NCBI RefSeq assembly: GCF_029955155.1
Contig: NZ_JAPNOZ010000012.1
Location: 453,610-517,609, forward strand
Reading direction: 5' to 3'
Origin: Psychrobacillus sp. NEAU-3TGS
GTDB taxonomy: Bacteria; Bacillota; Bacilli; Bacillales_A; Planococcaceae
DNA: 64,000 bases
Positions 16,596 through 25,806 of the stretch are shown piece after piece (within the stretch, counting starts at the first letter, position 1; each line of letters starts with the position of its first letter). The position numbers were made by a program, and so were the translations under genes. The notes beneath the pieces are model-generated. The model searched no databases, was not told the origin of the DNA, and worked only from the letters and a program-made list of their open reading frames with translations.

Positions 16596-18704
16596 TTATA
16601 CATGCTGGATATGGCTAGATGCTTTCTCTAGAAAAATCCGTTGGCTATTGATCCTCTTTCCATCCACTTCTTTAAAATGATAAATACCTTCTGAACTTTG
16701 TACTCTTGCTTTAACATTATCCTGCAGTTCGATATCTATAATTTCCATTACTCGCTTTTTAATAGCTGGCGCTAGCACAGGAAACAAAATCTCCACTCGC
16801 TTGACCATATTACGAGTCATCATATCTGCAGAAGATAAATATAATCTACTTGATCCATTCCTATGAAACCAATAGATTCTAGAATGTTCCAAAAATCTTC
16901 CTACGATACTTGTAACCGTTATGTTCTCACTCACTCCCGCGATTCCTGGGCGTAAGCAGCATATGCCACGCACGATCAAATCGATTTTTACACCGACAGC
17001 TGAAGCTTCGTACAATTTAACGATTAAATCTTTATCCGTCAATGAATTCATTTTGAGTTTAATATGACCATGGAAATAAGCTCGATGATATTCTATTTCT
17101 TCATCGATCAAATATAAAAACTTGTCACGAATATCATATGGAGATACTACCAGCTTATTGTATTCTGGTTTATTTGTATAACCACTTAAATAGTTAAAAA
17201 ACTGTGTCGCATCGGACCCAATTTTCTTATTGGTCGTAATAATTCCCATATCAGTATATATACGAGCAGTTTTATCATTATAATTTCCCGTTCCTAAATG
17301 GACAAATTGTTCAATACGGTTGTTTTGACTTCTGATAACTAAAGTAATCTTCGAATGTGTTTTTAAATTATGCATGCCATAAATAACAAGACAACCCGCT
17401 TTTTCTAGTTCACGGGCCCAATGGACGTTGTTTTCTTCATCGAATCGCGCCTTCAATTCAACAAGAACGGTCACTTGTTTTCCATTTTCAGCCGCCCTTT
17501 TTAAAGCCAAAATAATGGGCGAGTTTCCACTCACTCTGTACAGTGTTTGTTTAATCGCTAACACCTTAGGATCATCCGCTGCCTTATCTATGAAATCGAT
17601 GATTGGCTGAAAGGATTCATAGGGATGATGAAAAAACAAATCCTGTTTTAATGCTTTTGCAAAAATATCTTCATCGCTTGCTAAATCTTTTGGTGGTTGC
17701 GGGATAAAAGGTTCATAGAAGAGCTCGTTATAATTTCCTTCAAAAAATGGGATAAAAGAAAATAAAAAAGTAAGATCAAGTGGTCCATGTATTTTGTACA
17801 CATCGTCTCGATGTATTTCTAGCTGCTCCAATAAATAGTTAAGTACCTTTTGCTGGATTTCGCTCGTTTTTACTTCAAGCCTACTTACCGCTCCCCACTT
17901 CCGTTTTTTAAGTTCCTTTTCTATTTCAATTAGTAAATCACGTGCCCCTTCTTCATGAATCGTTAAATCTGCATTTCGAGTAATTCGAAACGGATTTGTA
18001 TGCCTTACTTCGTATCCATGAAAAAGTTTAGCTATATTCGCAATTATGACATCTTCTAATAATACTGCGGCAAAGGTTCCATCCTTTGTTTTTACTTGGA
18101 TAAATCTTCTTAATACAGAAGGAACTTGTACAATCGCAATTTTATTTTGTTCATTGTATTTGCCTTTGCCACTCTCGTTTTCTACCATCACCAATATATT
18201 CATTGTTTTGCTTAATAATATTGGGAAAGGTCGGTAAGCATCTACTGCGACTGGCGTTAGTATCGGGAATATTTCTTCATCAAAAATAACTTGTAATTCT
18301 TTCACCTGTTCTTTCGATAACAGAGAATACTTCAATAAGGAAATACCATGCTGTGGTAGCTGATTTTCTACTAACTCTGTATATATAGCCATTTGCCTAT
18401 CAACAAGATTCTTAGTAATCGCTGATATTTGGGCCAATTGCTCTTTAGGGGTCAGCCCCGCTTTGTTTTCCGGTTTGTTAAAGCCAGCTCTTACTTGATC
18501 TTGAAGTCCTGCTACACGCACCATAAAAAATTCATCTAAATTAGAGCTGAAAATAGCTAAAAACTTTAAACGTTCTAACAGTGGATTTGTATCATCTTCA
18601 GCTTCCTGTAAAACCCGCTCATTAAAAGCTAACCAACTAATTTCTCTATTATTATAATTTGCATAATCATTAAATGGATGATCATCTACTATTTTATCGG
18701 TCAC
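16596..18704 (-). CDS. ppk1: Polyphosphate kinase 1
   Basis: Reversible synthesis of inorganic polyphosphate from ATP, 702 aa, close to the usual PPK1 length. The catalytic pair is visible as H450 (THSKITLV) and H469 (FVHLGTGNYN); the 19-residue spacing equals that of the E. coli pair. N-terminal YNNREISWLAFNERVLQEA is the family opening. It follows ppx by 18 bp, so polymer making and breaking enzymes are co-transcribed. A PhoP-box-like motif upstream of ppx suggests phosphate control. Confidence 0.95.
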   Translation of the reverse strand: MTDKIVDDHPFNDYANYNNREISWLAFNERVLQEAEDDTNPLLERLKFLAIFSSNLDEFFMVRVAGLQDQVRAGFNKPENKAGLTPKEQLAQISAITKNLVDRQMAIYTELVENQLPQHGISLLKYSLLSKEQVKELQVIFDEEIFPILTPVAVDAYRPFPILLSKTMNILVMVENESGKGKYNEQNKIAIVQVPSVLRRFIQVKTKDGTFAAVLLEDVIIANIAKLFHGYEVRHTNPFRITRNADLTIHEEGARDLLIEIEKELKKRKWGAVSRLEVKTSEIQQKVLNYLLEQLEIHRDDVYKIHGPLDLTFLFSFIPFFEGNYNELFYEPFIPQPPKDLASDEDIFAKALKQDLFFHHPYESFQPIIDFIDKAADDPKVLAIKQTLYRVSGNSPIILALKRAAENGKQVTVLVELKARFDEENNVHWARELEKAGCLVIYGMHNLKTHSKITLVIRSQNNRIEQFVHLGTGNYNDKTARIYTDMGIITTNKKIGSDATQFFNYLSGYTNKPEYNKLVVSPYDIRDKFLYLIDEEIEYHRAYFHGHIKLKMNSLTDKDLIVKLYEASAVGVKIDLIVRGICCLRPGIAGVSENITVTSIVGRFLEHSRIYWFHRNGSSRLYLSSADMMTRNMVKRVEILFPVLAPAIKKRVMEIIDIELQDNVKARVQSSEGIYHFKEVDGKRINSQRIFLEKASSHIQHV

Positions 18705-18722
18705 AATATATTATCCTCCATT

Positions 18723-20252
18723 TCAGTTAAACACTAATATGACTTGATGATTTACGATTTTCTCCAAATGTTTTTTTAATTTTTCGGCCTGGTATTTCTC
18801 TAACAGATAATTGCCAGCAACGGTAAAGGTTAGAACTATTTCATCTGACGCTTGTGTTAATGTAACTTGTTTAATATTCGAACGCCCTAACACATCCATG
18901 CCTTTTGTAAAACGAATCAAAGCTCCAATATCCCGTAGTTTTTTAGCTTCGTTTCCTGGGATGATTTTTTCGTACGCAAATACATATTGTTTAAACGTAT
19001 CCTTATTTTTATAGGATGAGAGGAGCGCTATTATTAACCTTTCTTCATTGGAAAGTCCATCTACGTTTAAGTTGGTTAATAGATAGAAAGTATGCTGACT
19101 TGCGGCATCTTGATCTATATGTTCACCTATATAAAATAATATGTATGCATAGCGCAATAATTGCTCATTTTCTAGCGGTTCTATATAATTCCATTCAATA
19201 AATTGCTCATAAATAGTTGTAAAAATATCGTATAAGTGCAAAGTACTTTCTTCATTCACATGGAATTTCCCCAAAATATGGCGAATTGCATTTTGCGCAA
19301 CTTCATTCACATTAAACTCTATTGGATATTTCTCTACCAATTCGGACAGAATAATGCCTTCCCTTAAACCTCGTTTGCTATATATAAAAGAAGGTGACTT
19401 TACCACATCCATAAACAGTCGAAAAGTTTCCAGTGCGGTAACAATAATATCTGCTCGATCACTAGATAAGCCATCTATTTTTTTTAGTTCGTCTAATGAG
19501 CAATTGGCAAATTGTGAGCTAATGTCTTCTAAGTCTATTGCTTGCAATTCATATTGATGAATTCCATTCAAAGGGAAATCTTTTCTCTGCTGATCCACTT
19601 GCGCAATGTTACGTGCACTACCTCCGATTGCAACAATTGGAACTTGAAGACTATGTATCCAAGTAAGCGGTCGAAGCTGTTCCATAATATAGTTGCTTAA
19701 CTCGCTTCTTTCTTCTGGAGTCATTTCCGCATTTTCCATAAATCTTCTTTTTAATGACACTGCACCGAATGGTAAGCTATGCATATGGACTAGCTTTTTG
19801 TTTTCATAGTACGTGATTTCCGTACTTCCCCCACCCATATCAATAGTTATAGCTGTTGGTATATTTGTTGAGTGAATAACTGCTAAATAGCCAAAATACG
19901 CTTCTTGTTCAGCTGTTAAAATTGATAGGGATAAACCTAATTTGTCTTCTATGTATGCTAAAATCTCTTCCTTATTTTCTGCTTGGCGGATAGCTGCAGT
20001 TGCCGCTGCAAAAACATGCTTGACTTGTATATCTTTCAGTATTTCTTTGAATTTCGTTAATGTTTCTAATAACACTTGAACACCGTCTTCATTTAAATTA
20101 CCTTTTGAATCGATATACATACTAAGCCTCGCAACCGTTTTAAAATTATGATGCTCCAATAAACCTTGTAATGAGTTGTAACTGTATACTACGAGTCGAA
20201 TAGAGTTCGATCCTATATCAATTATTGCTCTTCGATTTGTCATTGTGTCCAT
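18723..20252 (-). CDS. ppx: Exopolyphosphatase / guanosine pentaphosphatase
   Basis: Hydrolyses terminal phosphates of polyphosphate, 509 aa. It has the ASKHA ATPase-like motifs DIGSNSIRLVVY near the N-terminus and DMGGGSTEI near residue 140, plus a C-terminal helical HD-type half found in the long form of the enzyme. The start ATG (MDTMTNRR) has GAGGAG 9 nt upstream. It is first gene of the ppx-ppk operon. Confidence 0.92.
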   Translation of the reverse strand: MDTMTNRRAIIDIGSNSIRLVVYSYNSLQGLLEHHNFKTVARLSMYIDSKGNLNEDGVQVLLETLTKFKEILKDIQVKHVFAAATAAIRQAENKEEILAYIEDKLGLSLSILTAEQEAYFGYLAVIHSTNIPTAITIDMGGGSTEITYYENKKLVHMHSLPFGAVSLKRRFMENAEMTPEERSELSNYIMEQLRPLTWIHSLQVPIVAIGGSARNIAQVDQQRKDFPLNGIHQYELQAIDLEDISSQFANCSLDELKKIDGLSSDRADIIVTALETFRLFMDVVKSPSFIYSKRGLREGIILSELVEKYPIEFNVNEVAQNAIRHILGKFHVNEESTLHLYDIFTTIYEQFIEWNYIEPLENEQLLRYAYILFYIGEHIDQDAASQHTFYLLTNLNVDGLSNEERLIIALLSSYKNKDTFKQYVFAYEKIIPGNEAKKLRDIGALIRFTKGMDVLGRSNIKQVTLTQASDEIVLTFTVAGNYLLEKYQAEKLKKHLEKIVNHQVILVFN

Positions 20253-20302
20253 TAGCTTTTGCTCCTCTATTATTTATTTTAAACGCTACTGCCCGATGTA
20301 TT

Positions 20303-20330
20303 TGTAAATGTTTTGTAAATTTATTTGAAA
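20303..20330 (-). promoter_or_regulatory. PhoP-box-like direct repeats upstream of ppx
   Basis: On the minus strand, three hexamers TTTCAA, TTTACA and TTTACA are spaced exactly 11 bp start to start. Bacillus PhoP binds TT(A/T/C)ACA-like hexamers with 11-bp periodicity. They lie about 50-80 bp upstream of the ppx start and in the right orientation, suggesting induction of polyphosphate metabolism under phosphate limitation. Confidence 0.5.
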
Positions 20331-20444
20331 GCTTTATACTATTCATAGTTTGTTAAATTAACGTAATATTTTATGATTTTTTCCCTTGATCCTTTCGTAT
20401 CATGTACAATAAGAGAAAATAACGATAGGAGGATTAACAGACAG

Positions 20445-21722
20445 ATGAAAAAGTTCACCAAAGAGGAGAACAGTTGGTCACTTTACGACTGGGGTTCATC
20501 AGCATATTCAATCATTATTACTACCGCAGTGTTTCCTATATTTTATAAATCTTCAGCGACAGCAGCGGGGGTAGATGCTGCTGATTCTACAGCTTATTTA
20601 GGGTATACGATTGCTATATTCACCTTTATATTAGCAATGCTTGGACCTATTTTAGGTACAATCGCTGATTATCGTGGAATGAAAAAGAAGTTTTTTACGT
20701 TTTTCTTTATACTCGGTGTGACATTCACAGCAATGCTTGCATTTGTACCGTTCGATAATTGGTTACTATTGCTCATTTTCTATACGTTAGCTGCACTTGG
20801 CGCAACTGGTGCAAATGTGTTTTATGATGGTTTTATCGTCGACGTGACGACAAACGAACGAATGCATAAAGTATCGGCTCGTGGGTTCAGTCTTGGTTAT
20901 ATTGGTAGTACTATACCCTTTTTAGTAAGTATAATCATCATCGTGTTATCTCAACAGGGAATTATTGCGTTATCTACAACAAATGCTAGCCGAATCGCAT
21001 TTCTCATCACAGCAATTTGGTGGGTTGTATTTTCTATTCCACTGTACAAAAACGTCAAACAGATTCATTTTATCGAACGAGAAGGAAAGCCTGTTATCCA
21101 AAGTTTTAAACGCTTAGGTAAAACTTTTAAAGAAATTCGTCAATATAAAGCATTGTTCTTATTTTTACTAGCATACTTTTTTTATATTGATGGAGTTGGT
21201 ACCGTCATTAATATGTCTACCGCGTATGGCACAGATTTAGGTCTTAGCGCCACAAGTCTATTAATCATTCTTTTTGCTACTCAAGTTGTCGCAGCGCCAT
21301 TCGCACTGTTATATGGGTGGCTTGCAGGAAAGTTTTCCGAAAAGAAAATGCTGTATGTAGGAATTATTGTCTATATTATAGTATGTACGTATGCATTTTT
21401 CTTAGAAACCGTTGTGGATTTTTGGATTTTAGCAATGTTAGTTGCCACTTCCCAAGGTGGAATCCAGGCACTTAGCCGATCCTATTTTGGAAAGCTTGTA
21501 CCGAAAGAAAATTCCAATGAGTTTTTCGGCTTTTATAATATTTTCGGTAAGTTCGCTTCAATTATGGGACCGTTATTAGTTGCGTTCACTGCACAAGTAA
21601 CAGGTAAATCGAACTATGGTGTGTTTAGTTTAGTCATTTTATTTATTGTAGGACTAATCATTTTGTCAAGAGTACCAGAGCCAAAGACTAGTCCTAGTGT
21701 AGACGAAGTGAGTTCAACTTAA
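20445..21722 (+). CDS. MFS transporter, UMF1/Atg22-like family
   Basis: Integral membrane protein, 425 aa, about 12 hydrophobic segments. The N-terminal SWSLYDWGSSAYSIII motif and the later LSRSYFGKLVP motif are typical of the bacterial UMF1 family (vacuole effluxer Atg22-like). The frame extends upstream, but I choose the ATG of MKKFTKEEN because AGGAGG lies upstream (12 nt, slightly long). Substrate is unknown; amino acids or other metabolites are possible. It is monocistronic, with a terminator shared with the convergent gene. Confidence 0.8.
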   Translation: MKKFTKEENSWSLYDWGSSAYSIIITTAVFPIFYKSSATAAGVDAADSTAYLGYTIAIFTFILAMLGPILGTIADYRGMKKKFFTFFFILGVTFTAMLAFVPFDNWLLLLIFYTLAALGATGANVFYDGFIVDVTTNERMHKVSARGFSLGYIGSTIPFLVSIIIIVLSQQGIIALSTTNASRIAFLITAIWWVVFSIPLYKNVKQIHFIEREGKPVIQSFKRLGKTFKEIRQYKALFLFLLAYFFYIDGVGTVINMSTAYGTDLGLSATSLLIILFATQVVAAPFALLYGWLAGKFSEKKMLYVGIIVYIIVCTYAFFLETVVDFWILAMLVATSQGGIQALSRSYFGKLVPKENSNEFFGFYNIFGKFASIMGPLLVAFTAQVTGKSNYGVFSLVILFIVGLIILSRVPEPKTSPSVDEVSST

Positions 21723-21730
21723 TCGTTAAA

Positions 21731-21768
21731 AAAGAGAGGTAGTAGAAAATTTCTACAAACCTCTCTTT
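21731..21768. terminator. Bidirectional terminator between convergent genes
   Basis: AAAGAGAGGT and ACCTCTCTTT arms enclose an inner TAGAAA/TTTCTA stem. An A run on the left and a T run on the right make it usable from both sides. Confidence 0.8.
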
Positions 21769-21775
21769 TTACTAT

Positions 21776-22369
21776 TTATTTAATAATGTTTTTTACGATA
21801 AACGAAGTAGTAATGCCAACAGAAAGCACGGTTATACAAGAATATAACAAAGAAACAGATTCAACTAGTACACTTCCTATCGAAACAACCAAAATATCAA
21901 TAGACAAAATACACAAACCAGGATTAATATGCAACCTATTCGCAACCATTTGTGCTAGTAAATCTGTTCCTCCAACTGTGATTTCAGATCGAAGCATACT
22001 ACCTATTCCAAGCCCTATCAAAACACCGCCACCCAGTGCCCCAATCACCTCAGAAGTAATATATTTCTCACCAACGATATGTAAAGGGTACAAAAAATCA
22101 ATGATAACGGACGAAAACAGCAGTCCGTGTATGCCGTTGTAAAAAAATGCACGAAAATATATCCATGCCAAAAGAAAAATAGGAGTACTTATACATAATA
22201 TTGCAAGGCCCACCTTCATATCCAGTAAATAATGGATGATTAAACCTAGTCCAATTCCCCCACCGTCCAGTAAATGAAAAGGAACTAAAAAAAGGTTAAT
22301 CCCTATTGCTATCAAGATACTTCCCATAAAAATAACGAGCGATTTGTGTATGAAAAACATTTTCCCCAC
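21776..22369 (-). CDS. YitT-family membrane protein lacking the C-terminal DUF2179 domain
   Basis: Hydrophobic protein of 197 aa, with about five to six membrane helices. GINLFLVPFHLLDGGGIGLGLIIHY and the GGTDLLAQM segment mark the YitT (DUF161) fold. Typical YitT proteins are about 280 aa with a cytoplasmic DUF2179 tail; here the protein ends after the membrane part, so it is a natural short form or a truncation. Function unknown. It ends convergently with the UMF1 transporter. Confidence 0.75.
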   Translation of the reverse strand: MGKMFFIHKSLVIFMGSILIAIGINLFLVPFHLLDGGGIGLGLIIHYLLDMKVGLAILCISTPIFLLAWIYFRAFFYNGIHGLLFSSVIIDFLYPLHIVGEKYITSEVIGALGGGVLIGLGIGSMLRSEITVGGTDLLAQMVANRLHINPGLCILSIDILVVSIGSVLVESVSLLYSCITVLSVGITTSFIVKNIIK

Positions 22370-22499
22370 CTTCCACTAATTCATGTATATGTTTTGACAC
22401 ACAAAAATACACAGGAAAATCGAAGGCGTTCGAAAAAGTTCATTGCATATTAAAAATGATTCGTGGGTTAAGTGTTGGAGATTGCTACTTTTTCAGGAG

Positions 22500-23372
22500 T
22501 TATTTCACCATCTCCCAAAATTGTGCAGAGGCTTTTGAAATAGGTTCCTCTTTTAATCTCATCAAAACTGGTTCCACACTAAAATCAAATTGTTGCAGCT
22601 CGTATATTTTAAAGTGTTCGAAGAAAAATGATTCGTAGTGCATTCTCGGAATAATGGAAATGCCAAGTCCTCGATTCACAAGCGCAACGACCATTGGAAG
22701 ATCTCTACATTCTACAATAATATTTGGTTTCAACCCAAATTCATCAAACGCTTTTTTTATATTTTCATGAAAAGAGTGTCCTTCCATAGCACCTAGCATG
22801 ATAAACGGTAGATGGGCAATTTCTTTTAAAGTAGGTTGAGCGGAGAGAGAGGCTGTCCAACTATTAGGAACCATGAGAATGGCGGGCTGTTTTTTCAAGG
22901 ATTTTTTCACATATTGCTCCGTGTCATTTGGTCTTATCAGTAAAGCAATATCAATTTCTTTTTGTGTTAACTTCTTTAATAGTCCTTCCGAATCCCCAGA
23001 GAAAATGTTGATTTTGACTTGCGAAAACTCTGATCTAAATTCTGCAATATAATCAGTTAACATATTAGAACATGCAGAAGACACTCCGATTCGTACGGTT
23101 CCTGCAGTACCTTCTTCTATTTCATGTATACGCCTTTTGACTTCTTCTGTTTGGTTTACTAATTGGTCCGCATATTGAAATAATAACTGTCCTGTTTCGG
23201 ATAACTCCCATTTTTGACGATAGCGATAGATTAAAGTTGAACCTAGCTCTGTTTCAAGCTTTTTTAAAAGCTGACTTAATGGAGGTTGCGCAATATGCAA
23301 TATTTCTGCTGCTTTAGAAATGCTCCCTTGTTTGACGATTTCCCTATAATAATATAATTGTCGTATATCCAT
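22500..23372 (-). CDS. LysR-type transcriptional regulator
   Basis: Regulator of 290 aa with the winged helix at residues 1-60 (MDIRQLYYYREIVKQGSIS, then AAEILHIAQPPLSQLLKKLE) and a periplasmic-binding-like effector domain from about residue 90. It is divergent from the YczE-like membrane protein with 111 bp between, the usual geometry for a LysR regulator and its target. The effector is not evident. Confidence 0.88.
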   Translation of the reverse strand: MDIRQLYYYREIVKQGSISKAAEILHIAQPPLSQLLKKLETELGSTLIYRYRQKWELSETGQLLFQYADQLVNQTEEVKRRIHEIEEGTAGTVRIGVSSACSNMLTDYIAEFRSEFSQVKINIFSGDSEGLLKKLTQKEIDIALLIRPNDTEQYVKKSLKKQPAILMVPNSWTASLSAQPTLKEIAHLPFIMLGAMEGHSFHENIKKAFDEFGLKPNIIVECRDLPMVVALVNRGLGISIIPRMHYESFFFEHFKIYELQQFDFSVEPVLMRLKEEPISKASAQFWEMVK

Positions 23373-23395
23373 TTTCTCACTCCATTATATGTGTT

Positions 23396-23405
23396 TTCAT
23401 ATGAA
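23396..23405. promoter_or_regulatory. Short palindrome in the LysR/YczE divergent spacer
   Basis: TTCATATGAA is a perfect 10-bp palindrome 24 bp before the lysR start. ATAC and GTAT half-sites follow further downstream. It is a weak candidate for regulator binding. Confidence 0.25.
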
Positions 23406-23483
23406 GAGTATACCAAATATATATTTTTCGTATAACAAATTACATGCTACTATGAAAAATAGATTATATCTAGAGAGGAGAAT

Positions 23484-24164
23484 ATGATGAATCATATGAA
23501 TATAACTATCAAAAGACTTAGTTTGTACGTAATCGGTTTGTTTTTTCTATCCCTTGGTGTCAGCTTTTCCATTGTAGCAGATTTTGGTGTATCACCAGTC
23601 TCTTCATTGGCATATGCATTTTCTTTATCTTTCGGTTTATCAGTCGGGATGATGACAATAGTAGCAAATGTATTATTCATTATTATCCAAGTAATTTTGA
23701 GTAAACGATTCGATTTGAGAGAATCTATCGTACAATTAATTATTACATTTTTGTTTGGATTTTTTATGGATGCAACCTTGTTTCTCGTACAATTGCTACC
23801 TTCATCCGAATCAATTGTCATGCGATGTGTCTTTTTGATGATAAGTTTATTTGTTGTTTCTATTGGTTTACTAGGATATTTCAATGCAAAGTTTCCATTA
23901 ATGCCGTATGATGCCCTAACGTACGCAATAAGTGAAAAGTTTAAAATGAAATTTAGTAAAGCCAAGATTTCTAGTGACTTATTGAATGTTTGTGTAGCAG
24001 GTTTAGTATGCATTATATTCATACACTCATTAGGGTCCATTGGAATTGGCACGCTAGTTGCTGCATATTTTATCGGGAAAATATTAGGTTGGTTAATGAC
24101 CCACTTTCAAAAATATTTAGTAAGATGGATTGCTAAAAATAATGAAGAAGAAATAAATAGTTAA
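23484..24164 (+). CDS. YczE/YyaS/YitT-family membrane protein
   Basis: Integral membrane protein, 226 aa. The features LSLGVSFSIVADFGVSPVSS, FNAKFPLMPYDALTYAIS and GIGTLVAAYFIGKILGW are typical of COG2364 (YczE). The start ATG follows GAGAGGAGA. Members are poorly characterised; YczE of B. subtilis has been linked to surfactin production. A divergent LysR regulator suggests inducible expression. It is one of two YitT-like proteins within 2.5 kb. Confidence 0.8.
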   Translation: MMNHMNITIKRLSLYVIGLFFLSLGVSFSIVADFGVSPVSSLAYAFSLSFGLSVGMMTIVANVLFIIIQVILSKRFDLRESIVQLIITFLFGFFMDATLFLVQLLPSSESIVMRCVFLMISLFVVSIGLLGYFNAKFPLMPYDALTYAISEKFKMKFSKAKISSDLLNVCVAGLVCIIFIHSLGSIGIGTLVAAYFIGKILGWLMTHFQKYLVRWIAKNNEEEINS

Positions 24165-24173
24165 ATATCAAAA

Positions 24174-24217
24174 AAGTATTAAGAGGTATGACTAAGTCAA
24201 GCCGCTTAACACTTTTT
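24174..24217 (+). terminator. Probable terminator after the YczE-like gene
   Basis: AAAGTATTAAGAGG and CCGCTTAACACTTTT can pair with a few mismatches, and the second arm ends in T5. Confidence 0.5.
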
Positions 24218-24258
24218 AGGTAATACTATAGCTGTCAATTGATTAATTCATTTCTTAA

Positions 24259-24741
24259 TTAGTTTTGTAGTGCAAATGTTGCGGGCATTACGACCGCTAC
24301 TACTTCCCCTTTAGCACATAGCGTATCTCCAGCAAAAACTTCTGTTGTGACTTTCCATTTCTTCGGATGGATTTCCTCAATCGTTCCCACTGCTTTCAAC
24401 GTTACATTTTGTGGAGTTGGCTTTAGAAAATCTACATGCAAAGATCCTGTGACAAATCTTGGTGGTGCTTCCCCACTTCCAGGTTCAAAGCCATTTTTGC
24501 GATGTAACGCAAGTGAAGCTGAGCCCGTCCCATGACAATCGATCAGCGAAGCGATTAATCCGCCGTATACAAAGCCAGGAATCGCGGTATGCTTTTCGTT
24601 TGGATCATAAATTGTTTCCGTATGATTTCCGTTCCAAGCTGTTCGGAAATGATGTCCTTCCTCATTTAATCTCCCACAACCAAAACACCAAGCGAAATCC
24701 TCTGGGTAATCATCTTGAATTGCATGAACTTCATTTCTCAT
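24259..24741 (-). CDS. PaaI-like hotdog-fold thioesterase
   Basis: Probable acyl-CoA thioesterase, 160 aa. The N-terminal WCFGCGRLNEEGHHFR and the following PGFVYGGLIASLIDCHGTGS segment resemble PaaI-type hotdog proteins, in which a conserved Asp or Asn near the GG...D helix is catalytic. It stands alone with its own spacers. The physiological acyl-CoA cannot be told from sequence. Confidence 0.75.
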   Translation of the reverse strand: MRNEVHAIQDDYPEDFAWCFGCGRLNEEGHHFRTAWNGNHTETIYDPNEKHTAIPGFVYGGLIASLIDCHGTGSASLALHRKNGFEPGSGEAPPRFVTGSLHVDFLKPTPQNVTLKAVGTIEEIHPKKWKVTTEVFAGDTLCAKGEVVAVVMPATFALQN

Positions 24742-24895
24742 CGTAAGTCCCCCTTTATGATTCCATACTACTATACTTTAATATATTTGAAAATTACAAA
24801 AAGAAGATTGATTAACTTGGTTAAAACTTCACTTTTCCAAAATTAATATAATATCAGAAATTTGATAAATTATTCTCTAAGAATCGTTTTACAAT

Positions 24896-24938
24896 ACAAA
24901 AAACTGTAGACACTCTTTTCAGAGATTGTCTACAGTTT
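24896..24938 (-). terminator. Terminator of mtnU
   Basis: A perfect 12-bp stem AAACTGTAGACA and complement, followed by T-rich sequence on the minus strand just after the mtnU stop. Confidence 0.8.
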
Positions 24939-24941
24939 CAT

Positions 24942-25721
24942 TTATTTATATAGTTCTTCTCTTCTATCCGAAAAGACTGGAATGCGCGCACGTATTTCTT
25001 CAATTTCTTCTAGATTTAGATCGAGGATTTCAACGCACTCCTCGTTTGCACCATTCCATATAATTTCTCCCCAAGGGCTTATTACCATGGAATTTCCACC
25101 AAATTCATTATGAGGATCGCTTCCCACACGATTCACTGCTATGAGAAAACTTTGGTTTTCAATTGCCCTTGCTTGCAAAAGTATTTTCCAATGATCGATT
25201 CGTTTAGCCGGCCATTGCGCTGGTATAAACATCACCTTAGCACCGTTTAACGAATGCGCTCTTGTCCATTCAGGAAAACGCAAATCATAACAAATGATTC
25301 CGCCCATCTTAACTCCATCAAGCGTAAATATATTCTTCTCACTACCAGCTTCTAGGTAAAGATGTTCATCCATTAATTTAATCAAATGAGCTTTGTCATA
25401 TTCCCCAACAACTTCACCCAAAGAATTCGTCACATACATAGTGTTATAAAATTTGTCCCCTTTTTTGATCGAAACAGAACCTCCAACAATATGTATATTT
25501 AATTCTTTTGAGAGTTGAGATAATAATTTTTTCGTTTCTTCGCCGTTCACATCAGCGATTTCTTCAAGACGAGTTAGATCATAACCCGTATTCCACATTT
25601 CAGGTAATACTACTGTATTTGCCCCTAAAGATTCGGCTTCTCTAATCTTTTCCTCTACCTTGAGAAAATTTTCTTTTGGCTCACCAAAAACAATATCTAA
25701 TTGAACACAAGCAACTTTCAT
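24942..25721 (-). CDS. mtnU: Carbon-nitrogen hydrolase, MtnU-like omega-amidase
   Basis: Nitrilase-superfamily amidase, 259 aa from the chosen start. The Glu-Lys-Cys triad is visible in VLPEMW, KAHLI and ICYDLRFPEW. I choose the ATG of MKVACVQLD (GGTGG 7 nt upstream) over a longer frame. It is divergent from an MtnE-like aminotransferase, as ykrU and ykrV are in B. subtilis. MtnU-type enzymes hydrolyse the 2-oxoglutaramate left when glutamine donates its amino group to 4-methylthio-2-oxobutyrate. The exact substrate here is inferred from this pairing. Confidence 0.8.
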   Translation of the reverse strand: MKVACVQLDIVFGEPKENFLKVEEKIREAESLGANTVVLPEMWNTGYDLTRLEEIADVNGEETKKLLSQLSKELNIHIVGGSVSIKKGDKFYNTMYVTNSLGEVVGEYDKAHLIKLMDEHLYLEAGSEKNIFTLDGVKMGGIICYDLRFPEWTRAHSLNGAKVMFIPAQWPAKRIDHWKILLQARAIENQSFLIAVNRVGSDPHNEFGGNSMVISPWGEIIWNGANEECVEILDLNLEEIEEIRARIPVFSDRREELYK

Positions 25722-25806
25722 CTCGACACCACCTATAGACATAATACTAAAAAGATTATAAGATTTGTCTAATATATGCAACTATTAAAAAAAAGAGGTT
25801 ATGTAC

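Noticed and set aside
23492-24052. 186-codon minus-strand frame across the YczE-like gene
   Set aside because: Antisense to a clear membrane protein gene and of implausible composition.
24459-24746. 95-codon plus-strand frame across the thioesterase gene
   Set aside because: Antisense shadow of a recognisable hotdog-fold protein.
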